The notes under the pieces were generated by a model that was not told the DNA's origin, did not search any database, and saw only the letters and a program-made list of their open reading frames with translations. A program made the position numbers and the translations under genes. This document shows, piece by piece, positions 41,813-50,323 of a DNA stretch of 64,000 nt. Each line of letters opens with the position of its first letter. Position 1 is the first letter of the stretch. Source of the stretch: Amycolatopsis acidicola (GTDB lineage: Bacteria > Actinomycetota > Actinomycetes > Mycobacteriales > Pseudonocardiaceae); the NCBI RefSeq assembly GCF_007713735.2, contig NZ_VMNW02000027.1, positions 28,141 through 92,140 of the forward strand, given 5' to 3'.

Positions 41813-43618
41813 CTAGGAAGAAACGCCCGGCGCCTGCGACGCGACGAGCGCGCGGACATCCCACACCCACACGCCGTCGACATACCGCGCCGGGGTGCGC
41901 AGCAGTTGCTCCACAGTGGACTGCAGCGCCTGCTGGTTCGTCACCGGCGCCAGCACCATCACGTCCGCGTGCCAGTAGCGCAGATCCGTCAGCAGCTGCT
42001 GCCGCTGCTTGTCCGTGATCTGCGGGACTTGGCCGTCTTCGCGCACGTTGTTCAGCAGCGTCGCCGTCGGCCGCTCCACGGCGCCGTACCGGCCGCGTTT
42101 GTCGTTGGGGCCGTTCGGGCCCACGAAGTACCCGTCCGCGAGCGGGAAACCGGACCCGGCGCGGTTCTGCCAGTTCAGCGCCCGCGCGTCGCCGGTGTTG
42201 GGCAGCGGCACGGTCACCACCGAACCCGCCGTGACGTACCGCTGCCACGTGCCGTCGGAAAAGAACGCGGGCGTGGCCGGGCGCGTGATCGTCTCCAGCG
42301 GGGTGGGCGCGATCGGCAGCAGCACGGCCACGAGCACGCCCAGCCACAGCCACCGCAACGGCAGCTGCTTGTCCTTGAACGAAGGCGCGGCCTTGAAGAT
42401 CCGGTCCGTCGCGATCGCGAGCAGCGCGCCCACGGCCGGGATGCACGCCATCGCCAGCCGCGACTCCAGCAGCGACTCGAACAACGGCAGCTTCATCAAC
42501 AGCGCCCACGGCCCCGGGATCCCGGTGTCGTAGTGCGAGACCACGATCGTCAGCCCGAGCGAAAGCCAGGCGAGCACGAACATCGAGATCGCGATCGAGC
42601 GGGCGACGACGTTGCGCCACAGCCAGATCGTGAGCACCACCATGAACACGACCAGCGGCCAGCCGAAGAACGCGTTCTCCTCGGTGCGGTTCATCGACAC
42701 GTCCGCGGCGGCGTCGGCCTGCCCGGCGACGGACTCGGTGGCGAACCGGGTGAACGCGGCCGTGTCGTTGCCGACCGAACCGTGCTCCAGGCTGCGATAG
42801 CTCTGCGGGCCGAAGAACTGGTACCACAGCGGGTAGATCGTGATCGCGAGCGCGAGCACGCCGCCCACGGCCAGCCCGATCACCATCGGCCGCGCCATCT
42901 TCAGCGCCTCACGCGGGCGCGACACGGCGTAGGCGATCGCGAACACCACGAAGCCGAGCATCGTGATCAGCAGCGGTTCCTCGCCGAGGAAGATCTGGTA
43001 GGCCAGCAGCAGCCCGAGGAAGATCCCGTCCCGCACCGGCCGCGCGCCCTGCGCCAGCTTCACCAGCCGCAGCACGATGAACGGCAGCAGCACCAGCACG
43101 GCGAAGTTCGGGTGCGCGTTGCCGTGCGAGATCATCGCGGGCGCGAACCCGCAGAAGAGCCCGCCGATCGCCGCGCCGAGCCGCGAGCTCACGAGATGCC
43201 GCGAGAACACCCAGTACCAGCCGGCGGCGGTGGAGGCGAGCCCGCCGGTGAGCGCGATCGCCCAGGTCACGGTCGGGCCGAACAGCATCGTGATCGGCGA
43301 GAGCGGGATACCGAGGCCGAGCATGGCCGTGTTGGCCATCAGGTTGACGCCGTCGGGGTAGTTCTGCAGCGTCGAGCCGAGCGGGTTCTGCCATGTGAAC
43401 ACCGCGTGCGCGGTGACCTGGAAGAACCACTCCCACATGTTCTGGTCCTGGGCGCTGTTGTACAGGTAGCCGCTGCCCAGGTTCACCCACTGCCCGGCGT
43501 AGATCACGAAGGCGGCGAGCAGGAAGCACAGCACGACGAGCGTGTCGACGCGGTCCCACCTGCGCCGAGGCTTCTCGACCACCTTCTCGGTATCGGGGGC
43601 CTCCAGCAACGCGGTCAA
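41813..43618 (-). CDS. polytopic membrane protein (GT-C glycosyltransferase-like)
   Basis: This is a 601-residue protein with about 11 predicted membrane helices across residues 27-430 and an extracytoplasmic C-terminal domain of about 170 residues. The layout (first helix, large loop with NSAQDQNMWEWFF, acidic residues near helix ends) is that of GT-C glycosyltransferases using lipid-linked sugars; no decisive catalytic motif was identified. It lies nine bases downstream of the serpin gene, in one transcription unit with it. Two identical Asn-rich or repeat regions are absent. Confidence 0.7.
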   Translation of the reverse strand: MTALLEAPDTEKVVEKPRRRWDRVDTLVVLCFLLAAFVIYAGQWVNLGSGYLYNSAQDQNMWEWFFQVTAHAVFTWQNPLGSTLQNYPDGVNLMANTAMLGLGIPLSPITMLFGPTVTWAIALTGGLASTAAGWYWVFSRHLVSSRLGAAIGGLFCGFAPAMISHGNAHPNFAVLVLLPFIVLRLVKLAQGARPVRDGIFLGLLLAYQIFLGEEPLLITMLGFVVFAIAYAVSRPREALKMARPMVIGLAVGGVLALAITIYPLWYQFFGPQSYRSLEHGSVGNDTAAFTRFATESVAGQADAAADVSMNRTEENAFFGWPLVVFMVVLTIWLWRNVVARSIAISMFVLAWLSLGLTIVVSHYDTGIPGPWALLMKLPLFESLLESRLAMACIPAVGALLAIATDRIFKAAPSFKDKQLPLRWLWLGVLVAVLLPIAPTPLETITRPATPAFFSDGTWQRYVTAGSVVTVPLPNTGDARALNWQNRAGSGFPLADGYFVGPNGPNDKRGRYGAVERPTATLLNNVREDGQVPQITDKQRQQLLTDLRYWHADVMVLAPVTNQQALQSTVEQLLRTPARYVDGVWVWDVRALVASQAPGVSS

Positions 43619-43627
43619 CTCTCTACC

Positions 43628-44749
43628 TCACGGTTCGACAACCCGGGCGAAAAAGTAGACCACACCGGTCGGAGCGTGCCGCACGAGGAGCAGGAAAGGC
43701 CGGTCCAGCACCAGGTCAACGGGGTCGCCGCCGATCATCGCCGCCAGCCGCATGGTGACCGCCGTCGCCGCCGCGCCCTCGAAACCCTGCTCGCCGACGC
43801 GCAGCACGGACTGGTGCACGACGTCGTCGACGCACAGCCTTTCGTCCGGCGTCAGCGGCGTGAAATCCGCGTCAGGCCGGAACATCGAGCGCACGCCGAG
43901 ACCGGCCAGCGCGGGCTTGAGCTCCGCGCGCATCTCCAGGTCCACCTTCGGCATCGACAGCCGGACCTGCCGCTGCGCCTTGACGGACAACAGCTTCGCC
44001 AGCCCGTCCTCGTCCAAAGTGGACTCGGCGTCGGCGAGATCCTTGTCCGGCAACAGGACCAGCGCGTTCGCCTCCCCCACGCCGGGCAGCTCGACCAGCT
44101 GCCAGCCGTCGTGCGCGGCGTAGGACAGCCGCTCCGACAGGTGCATCATCGGCACCCGCCGGGTGCCTGATGGGCTGTGGAAATCCGCGGGTTTCGTGCT
44201 GTGCTCGGAGAACGGGTGCAGCCACGCGACCTTCAGGTACAACGCGTTGACCAGGCTCGCGACCGTGTCCGCGCCCACCGAGCCCGGCTGCAGCAGCTCC
44301 GGGATCAGATCGCGGGTGGTCTCCGCCACGTCGGCGTTGATCGCGCGGCGGGCGCCGTCGGGGTCCGTCCCGAACGGCGCCGGCTTGACCCCGCCGTTCG
44401 GCCACGCCGCGAGCTGCCCCAGGAAATCCTCGTTCAGCGGGAGATCTTCCGCCGCCCACAACGTGTTCGAGACCTCCAGCACCGGCGGCTCGCGGTGGGC
44501 GGGCTGCTCCAGCGTGGCCGCGGCGCGCAGCAGCTCGGCCTGCTTGGTCACGTCGGCGTCCGTGCCGGCCAGCAGGCCGACCAGCTCCCGTGCCGTCTCG
44601 CCGGCGGCGGCCTGGCTGGTCAGGCCGAGCGCGCTGGCCACCGAGTACGGCGAAAAGCAGGAATCGCCCTTGCCGCTGACGGCGCGGTGCAGGGCGAAGC
44701 AGAACCTGAGGTGGTCGCGCTCGGGACCACGCGGCTTGGGCTTGGTCAC
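43628..44749 (-). CDS. serpin family protease inhibitor
   Basis: This is a 373-residue serpin covering the full fold: FSPYSVASALGLTSQAAAGET at the start, NTLWAAEDLPLNEDFL, NALYLKVAWLHPFSEHST and FHSPSGTRRVPMMH. The C-terminal hinge is GFEGAAATAV (322-331), followed by the reactive loop and DRPFLLLVRHAPTGVVYFFARV. A hinge of small residues is the mark of inhibitory serpins. No signal peptide is seen, so it probably acts in the cytoplasm or is released otherwise. Target protease unknown; the reactive-loop residues MRLAAM suggest no clear specificity. Confidence 0.9.
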   Translation of the reverse strand: MTKPKPRGPERDHLRFCFALHRAVSGKGDSCFSPYSVASALGLTSQAAAGETARELVGLLAGTDADVTKQAELLRAAATLEQPAHREPPVLEVSNTLWAAEDLPLNEDFLGQLAAWPNGGVKPAPFGTDPDGARRAINADVAETTRDLIPELLQPGSVGADTVASLVNALYLKVAWLHPFSEHSTKPADFHSPSGTRRVPMMHLSERLSYAAHDGWQLVELPGVGEANALVLLPDKDLADAESTLDEDGLAKLLSVKAQRQVRLSMPKVDLEMRAELKPALAGLGVRSMFRPDADFTPLTPDERLCVDDVVHQSVLRVGEQGFEGAAATAVTMRLAAMIGGDPVDLVLDRPFLLLVRHAPTGVVYFFARVVEP

Positions 44750-44768
44750 ACCGCGACGCTACCGGTTT

Positions 44769-46025
44769 TCAGTGCCGCCCGGTGTGCCAGGCGTGCCAGG
44801 CGTGAGCCTGCGCGTCGGTGAGCGAAGCGATCTGGTCGACCACCACGCGCAGCCGGGCCTCGTCATCCGCCGCGTCGTCCCACGCCGGGTGGAACATCAG
44901 GTCGAGCGCGTCCGGCGACCGCTTCACCAGCAGCTCGGCGAGCTCGGCCAGCAGCTGCCGCTGGCCCTCCTGCATGGCCCGGCGGCGCGGGTCGCTCATC
45001 ACGTAGCGCAGCGCCAGCGCCTTCAGCAGCGCGACCTCCGCCCCGACCTGCTGCGGCACTTCCAGCTCCGCCGCGTACCGGGTGAGCGGTCCTTCGCCGT
45101 GCGCGCGCCGCGTGCCGGTGACGGCCGCCGACGCGAACCGCCCGACCAGCTCGCTCGTGAGCCGCTTCAGCGCGACCTGCGCGGAGAACGACGCGTCGAA
45201 CCCCGGCTTCGCCACGTCCGCCACCGCGGGCAGCTTGAGCAACTCCTCCGCCGCGTTCTCCAACGCCGACACGGACTGCGACGAGAAATGCTTCGCCGCC
45301 AGCTCGGCGACCGTGGCGCGCTCGGCCGGGGCCGCCAGCACCGCCAGCGAGATGCGCCCGGCCAGCACCCCGTCCTCCACGTCGTGCACCGAATAGGCCA
45401 CGTCGTCCGCCCAATCCATGATCTGCGCTTCGAGGCACCTGCGGCGCGGCGGCGCGCCTTCGCGCATCCACTCGAAGATCGCCATGTCGTCCGCGTAGAC
45501 GCCGAACTTCACCTCGCCGGGCTGCCGCGGCCACGGGTACTTCGTCGAGGCGTCGAGACAGGCGCGGGTGAGGTTCAGGCCCACGGGAAGGATCTTGGGC
45601 TCGAGCCGGGTGAGGATGCGCAGGGTCTGCGCGTTGCCCTCGAACCCGCCGCAGTCCCGCGCGACGTCGTTCAGCGCGCGCTCACCGTTGTGCCCGAACG
45701 GCGGGTGCCCGATGTCGTGCGCGAGGCCCGCGGTGTCCACGAGATCCGGGTCCGCGCCCAGTTCCTCCGCGATGCCCCGGCCGATCTGCGCGACCTCCAG
45801 CGAATGCGTGAGCCTCGTGCGCGGCACACCGGTGACCTCGGCGCCCTCGCCGGGACCGACCACCTGCGTCTTGCCCGCGAGACGACGCAGCGCGGCGGAA
45901 TGCAGCACGCGCGCCCTGTCCCTGGCGAACTCGCCGCGGCCGTCCGCCCGGGAGCCCGGCAGCGCGGCGCTCTTGGGCTGCTCGGCCAGCCGCCGCTGTC
46001 TGTCGTGCTCGTCGTACCCGCTCAC
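44769..46025 (-). CDS. dgt: deoxyguanosinetriphosphate triphosphohydrolase
   Basis: This is a 418-residue HD-domain dNTPase. RVLHSAALRRLAGKTQV comes first, then His74 in THSLEVAQIGRGI, His103-Asp104 in GLAHDIGHPPFGHNGE, and later the distal Asp of MDWADDVAYSVHD. It hydrolyses dGTP (or dNTPs) to nucleoside and triphosphate. Position near dnaG matches other actinobacteria. Confidence 0.95.
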   Translation of the reverse strand: MSGYDEHDRQRRLAEQPKSAALPGSRADGRGEFARDRARVLHSAALRRLAGKTQVVGPGEGAEVTGVPRTRLTHSLEVAQIGRGIAEELGADPDLVDTAGLAHDIGHPPFGHNGERALNDVARDCGGFEGNAQTLRILTRLEPKILPVGLNLTRACLDASTKYPWPRQPGEVKFGVYADDMAIFEWMREGAPPRRRCLEAQIMDWADDVAYSVHDVEDGVLAGRISLAVLAAPAERATVAELAAKHFSSQSVSALENAAEELLKLPAVADVAKPGFDASFSAQVALKRLTSELVGRFASAAVTGTRRAHGEGPLTRYAAELEVPQQVGAEVALLKALALRYVMSDPRRRAMQEGQRQLLAELAELLVKRSPDALDLMFHPAWDDAADDEARLRVVVDQIASLTDAQAHAWHAWHTGRH

Positions 46026-46061
46026 CTGGCCACTTTAACCAGCGGGACCGACAAAACCGGC

Positions 46062-46694
46062 TCAGCCGACGCTGGTGCTCCCGATGTCGTCGGCCGGGGT
46101 ACGGGTGATCCGGTAGAAGAGCAATGCGCCGGTCTCGCGGAAGATGTACATCGCCTGGGTCTGGCGGGTCTGCACGATCGGGCCGCTGTGCGTGGGCGAG
46201 GTCCAGGCGTCGAGCCCGGAGTCGTCGGCCATCGTGCGCGCCCGCAGCGAATGCCAGGGATCGCTGACCAGCACGGCGGTGTGCCAGCCGTGCGCGGCCA
46301 CTTCGTCGGCCACCGCACGCAGGCTGCCCAGGGTGTCATTGCCTTCGCCGACGGCCAGCGTCGCCGACTGCGGCACGCCCTGCTCGACGAGCCAGCTCGC
46401 GCCCGCCGAGGCTTCGGTGTAGTTGTCGCCGGCCCTGTTCCCGCCCGCGGTGACGATGACCTTCGCCACCCCGTCCTCGTACAGCTGCTTCGCGTGCTTC
46501 AGGCGTGCCTGGAAGATCGGCGACGGTTTCCCGTTGTACTGCGCGGCACCGAGCACCACGATCACGTCGGCCTGGTCGCGGTCGTCGCCCCGCGCGACCT
46601 GCCAGACGCGGAACGCCGTGCCCCCGATGACGAGCGCGAGAACCAGCACGGCACCGAACAGGAATCGGCGGACCCAGGTGACTTTCCCCATCAC
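46062..46694 (-). CDS. YdcF/SanA-like DUF218 membrane-anchored protein
   Basis: This is a 210-residue protein with an N-terminal membrane anchor (about 10-30), then the DUF218 domain: DVIVVLGAAQYNGKPSPIFQARL, VIVTAGGN and VSDPWHSLRAR. Family members sit in the cytoplasmic membrane and are linked to envelope integrity; the enzymatic activity is not settled. Two start codons in a row at 46,694 and 46,691. Confidence 0.87.
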   Translation of the reverse strand: MMGKVTWVRRFLFGAVLVLALVIGGTAFRVWQVARGDDRDQADVIVVLGAAQYNGKPSPIFQARLKHAKQLYEDGVAKVIVTAGGNRAGDNYTEASAGASWLVEQGVPQSATLAVGEGNDTLGSLRAVADEVAAHGWHTAVLVSDPWHSLRARTMADDSGLDAWTSPTHSGPIVQTRQTQAMYIFRETGALLFYRITRTPADDIGSTSVG

Positions 46695-46759
46695 GCGCTA
46701 TTTTCGCACGGCCGCCACGGCTGCGCGGGGGCGCTCGCTGAAGGCGGCCAAGGCCCGCT

Positions 46760-47365
46760 TCAGAGCCAGCCGTTCTCCTCGGCGAGACGCACGGCTTCGG
46801 CCCGTGTCCGGGCACCGGTTTTGCCGATGGCGGCGGACAAATGGTTGCGCACCGTGCCGTCCGACAGGTGCAGCCGCCGCGCGATGTCCGCGACCGTGCC
46901 GCCGTCGCTCGCCGCGCGCAGCACCTCGTGCTCACGCCCGGTCAGCGGGCTCGGACCCGTCGCGAGCGATTCCGCCGCCAGCGCGGGATCCACCACGCGC
47001 AGCCCGTTGCTGACCCGCCGCACCGCGTCCACCAGTTGCTCCGGCGGCGAATCCTTCACCACGAACCCCGACGCGCCCGCGGCCATCGCCCTCGCGAGGT
47101 AGCCCGGCCTGCCGAACGTGGTGCACACGATGATCCGGCAGGCAGGCAGCGCCGCGTGCAGTTCGGCGGCCGCGGTCAGCCCGTCCTTGCCCGGCATCTG
47201 CACGTCGAGCAACGCCACGTCCGGCGTGGATCCCTTGGCGGCGGGCAGCACCTCGTCCCCGGAGCCCACCTGCGCCACCACCTCGATGTCGGGCTCCAGG
47301 CCCAGCACCGTCGCCAGCGCGCCCCGCACCATCGCCTGGTCGTCGGCCAGCAGCACCCGGATCAC
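46760..47365 (-). CDS. NarL/LuxR-type response regulator
   Basis: This is a 201-residue protein. The receiver domain at 1-115 has phospho-acceptor Asp54 and the conserved Lys in FVVKDSP; the LuxR-type helix-turn-helix at about 138-195 has LTGREHEVLRAASDGGTVADIARRL. It is the partner of the histidine kinase whose gene overlaps by four bases, and it likely controls the ABC-2 exporter genes of the same operon. Confidence 0.94.
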   Translation of the reverse strand: MIRVLLADDQAMVRGALATVLGLEPDIEVVAQVGSGDEVLPAAKGSTPDVALLDVQMPGKDGLTAAAELHAALPACRIIVCTTFGRPGYLARAMAAGASGFVVKDSPPEQLVDAVRRVSNGLRVVDPALAAESLATGPSPLTGREHEVLRAASDGGTVADIARRLHLSDGTVRNHLSAAIGKTGARTRAEAVRLAEENGWL

Positions 47366-48525
47366 GACGCGACCTCCAGCGCCGGCCGGACCTCCGCGCG
47401 CAACATCAGGCCACCGCCCGCGGCGTTCTCGACGCGCAGCGTGCCCCCGACTTCGGCGAGCCGCTCCGACAATCCGCGCAACCCGTTCCCCCTCGCGCCC
47501 TCCGGCGCGCCGACCCCGTCATCCTCGATCTCCAGCCAGGCCCGGCCCAACCGCACCTTCACGTGCCTTGCCCCGGAATGCCGCAGCACGTTGGTCACCG
47601 CTTCCCGCAGCACGTAACCGAAAACCTGCTGCAGGTCCGTCCGCACGTTGTCCACCGCGTGCGGCAGGTCCGCGTCGATCTCCGCCGCCCGCAACGCCGC
47701 CCGCGCCCCCACCAGCTCCGCGGACAGCGACACCTCGCGGTACTCCGACACCGTCGCGCGCACGTCGGTCAGCGCGCTGCGCGCGAGCCCTTCGACTTCG
47801 CGGATTTCGTCGATGGCGCGCTCGTTGTCGTGGCCCGTCTCCAGCACGCGCCGGGCGAGGCCGGCCTTCACCGTGATCGTGGTGAGGCTGTGCCCGAGGA
47901 TGTCGTGCAGGTCCCGCGCCAGCCGCGCACGTTCGGCGCTGACCGCCATCGTCGCGATCTCGTCCTGCGCCTCCCGCAGTGAGCGGACCGTCGACAGCAG
48001 CCGGCCCATGAAGAACAGCGCGGCGCTCACGCCCAGCACGGTGCCGAGGTCGCTCCACGAGCCGTAGGTGTCGGCCCCCGACGCGATCAGCAGCGCGGCC
48101 GCGAGCAGCGACCCACCGCCGAGCAGCATCGCCAACGGCGCCGGCAGCCCGAACGCGAGCACCGCCATCACGTAGATCAGCACGTAGATCGAATCGCCCT
48201 GCAGCAGCACCACGATCAGCCAGCCCAGCGCGAGCATGACCGCGCAGAACACGAACCTGAACCGGACGCCGTGGCCGCGGAACACGAACCACGGGAAGGC
48301 CAGATAACAAAGCCCGTACAGCAGGATGAGCACCAGTTCCAGCGCGCTCTCCCCGACCGCGCCGCCCCGCGTCACCTCCTGCACCGCCGGGATGAGGATC
48401 GGCAACAGGAACAGCGTCCCGACGATGGGCCAGCGGACGAACAACCCCGGGCGCGGGTCGGCGCCGGCGGTGCCCCACCAGCGCTGCCGCTCCGAACCTC
48501 GATCCGACACGTCTCTCCTCGTCAC
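47362..48525 (-). CDS. DesK-type sensor histidine kinase
   Basis: This is a 387-residue kinase. About five to six membrane helices occupy residues 32-180. The HisKA_3 domain carries His207 in ARDLHDILGHSLTTI, and a HATPase domain (N-box around DLQQVFGYVLREAVTNVLRHS, G-box GNGLRGLSERL) ends the protein. Absence of a large extracellular loop suggests sensing within the membrane, as in cell-envelope stress systems. Overlaps both neighbours by four bases. Confidence 0.93.
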   Translation of the reverse strand: MTRRDVSDRGSERQRWWGTAGADPRPGLFVRWPIVGTLFLLPILIPAVQEVTRGGAVGESALELVLILLYGLCYLAFPWFVFRGHGVRFRFVFCAVMLALGWLIVVLLQGDSIYVLIYVMAVLAFGLPAPLAMLLGGGSLLAAALLIASGADTYGSWSDLGTVLGVSAALFFMGRLLSTVRSLREAQDEIATMAVSAERARLARDLHDILGHSLTTITVKAGLARRVLETGHDNERAIDEIREVEGLARSALTDVRATVSEYREVSLSAELVGARAALRAAEIDADLPHAVDNVRTDLQQVFGYVLREAVTNVLRHSGARHVKVRLGRAWLEIEDDGVGAPEGARGNGLRGLSERLAEVGGTLRVENAAGGGLMLRAEVRPALEVAS

Positions 48526-49247
48526 ACCCGCGCGGAATCCTTACGGTAGCGCCGGACGACCAGCGCTCCGAGCACCACGGTCCAGATCCCCAGCACGAGC
48601 ACGTCCTGGCCGAGCCCGGTGGTCAGGTCGGCGGTCACCGCGCCGCGGCCGATCTGGCCCATCCAGTAGCTGGGCAGCACGTGCGCGATCTTCAGCAGCC
48701 AGTCCGGCATCGTGTCGATCGGGATGAAGATCCCGCCCAGCAGCGCCATCGGCAGCATCACCAGCTGGGTGATCGGCTGGGTCGAGTCCGAGGTGCCGAT
48801 CTGCCCGATCAGCAGGCCGATCAACGCGAACGGGATGGCGCCGAGCCACACCCCGAGAGTGGCCCGGAGCCACCCGCCCGCGTCCAGCGAAACGCCCTCC
48901 GCGACCACGCCGACGAGCGGGACCAGGATCGCCGGCGCGAGCGCGAGGGTCATCCCCACCGTGCCCTTCGCGGTCAGGTAACCACTGCCGGACAAGGGGG
49001 TCAGTCTCAATTGACGCTGCCAGCCCGCCGCTCGTTCCACCGCGACCCTGGTTCCGGTGAACAACGCGGCGGCCATCGCCCCGAACGACGTCATGCTCAC
49101 CATCAGCACGGCCTTCTCGTCCGGCTGTTTGGCGAAAATGCCCACGTACAACAGGAAAAGCAGGACCGGGAAGCCCACGGTGAAGATCAGGAACCGGGGC
49201 GAGCGGAACACCCGGCGGATCTCCAGCGCCAGGAACTTGAGACTCAT
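48522..49247 (-). CDS. ABC-2 type transporter permease
   Basis: This is a 241-residue membrane protein with six predicted helices and the ABC-2 signature region (LVMLPMALLGGIFIPIDTMPDWL). It is paired with the ATPase directly upstream. Such exporters with a DesK/NarL pair usually remove antimicrobial peptides, lipids or drugs from the membrane. Confidence 0.92.
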   Translation of the reverse strand: MSLKFLALEIRRVFRSPRFLIFTVGFPVLLFLLYVGIFAKQPDEKAVLMVSMTSFGAMAAALFTGTRVAVERAAGWQRQLRLTPLSGSGYLTAKGTVGMTLALAPAILVPLVGVVAEGVSLDAGGWLRATLGVWLGAIPFALIGLLIGQIGTSDSTQPITQLVMLPMALLGGIFIPIDTMPDWLLKIAHVLPSYWMGQIGRGAVTADLTTGLGQDVLVLGIWTVVLGALVVRRYRKDSARV

Positions 49248-50185
49248 CGGGTCTCCTCCTCGTCGGAAGTCAGGGAAAGGAAGGCGCCTTCGAGGCCGAC
49301 GGCGGCGATCTCGATGTCGTGCACGCCGGGGAACCCGGCCAGCAGGGCGCGGAGGGTCTTGTCGGAATCGAAGCTGGAGACGGCGACCTGCTCGCCGCGG
49401 ACCTGGAACTCGGTGACCCCGGGCAGGCCCGCGATCATTTCGTCCGTCGCGCCGGGCACGACCGCCCGGACCGTGCGTCCCCCAGCCAGCGCACGGACCT
49501 GCGCGACCGAACCGTCGGCCACGACGTTCCCGCGCCGCATCAACACGACCCGGTCGGCGAACTCCTCCGCCTCCTCCAGGTAGTGCGTGGCGAACAGCAC
49601 GGTGCGGCCGGTGTTCGTGAACGCCTGCATGGACCGCCAGAACTCGCGGCGGCTGCCGACGTCCATCGCGGCCGTCGGCTCGTCCAGCAGCAGCAGGTCG
49701 GGATCGCTGACGAGCGCCACCGCGAACCGGACACGCTGCTTCTGGCCGCCGGAAAGCTTGTTGCCGCGGCGGTTCGCCAGTTCCTCGATTCCCGCGCGGC
49801 GCAAGGCTTCCGCCACCGGCATCGGCCTGCGGTGCAGCGACGCGACCATGCCGACCATCTCGCCGACCGTCGCGTCGTCCAGCAGCGCCCCGCCCTGCAG
49901 CATCGCGCCGATCGTGCCGCGCTTGATCGCGTCCGGCGGCGTCGAGCCGAAGACGGTCACGTCGCCGGAATCCGGCTTCGTGAGGCCGAGAATCATGTCT
50001 ACGGTGGTCGACTTGCCTGCACCGTTCGGGCCGAGCAGCGCCACCACCTCACCCGGGGCGATCGTGAGGTCGATGCCGTCGACGGCACGCACCTCGCCGT
50101 AGTGCTTGCGCAGGCCGCTCAGCCGCACCGCGGCCCCGGCCGCCACCGCGGCGTCGCCGCGGATCCGTGTCCCAGTTCCGTTCAT
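49244..50185 (-). CDS. ABC transporter ATP-binding protein (DrrA-like)
   Basis: This is a 313-residue ATPase. Walker A GPNGAGKST is at 52-60, the signature LSGGQKQRV at about 140-148, and Walker B LLLLDEPT is followed by the His loop FATHYLEEAEEFADRV. A C-terminal extension of about 80 residues matches drug exporters such as DrrA. First gene of the four-gene operon ABC ATPase-permease-kinase-regulator, all overlapping by four bases. Confidence 0.94.
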   Translation of the reverse strand: MNGTGTRIRGDAAVAAGAAVRLSGLRKHYGEVRAVDGIDLTIAPGEVVALLGPNGAGKSTTVDMILGLTKPDSGDVTVFGSTPPDAIKRGTIGAMLQGGALLDDATVGEMVGMVASLHRRPMPVAEALRRAGIEELANRRGNKLSGGQKQRVRFAVALVSDPDLLLLDEPTAAMDVGSRREFWRSMQAFTNTGRTVLFATHYLEEAEEFADRVVLMRRGNVVADGSVAQVRALAGGRTVRAVVPGATDEMIAGLPGVTEFQVRGEQVAVSSFDSDKTLRALLAGFPGVHDIEIAAVGLEGAFLSLTSDEEETR

Positions 50186-50271
50186 GACCCCAGATTCGCG
50201 CGCGGCGGGCCCCGGGACGCAGGCCGAGCGTCACGACGTGGGGGTGACAAGTGTCAGGGGTGGCGCGGACA

Positions 50272-50318
50272 CGAAAACGCCGCCGCCCCGCGAAACGGGA
50301 CGGCGGCGCCGGTTTTCG
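50272..50318. terminator. bidirectional hairpin terminator downstream of glyS
   Basis: A long inverted repeat: CGAAAAC (50,272-50,278) pairs with GTTTTCG (50,312-50,318). Inside it GCCGCCG pairs with CGGCGGC and CCCG with CGGG around a CGAAA loop. It lies six bases behind the glyS stop on the minus strand and carries a T run in both directions. Confidence 0.82.
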
Positions 50319-50323
50319 TGGTC

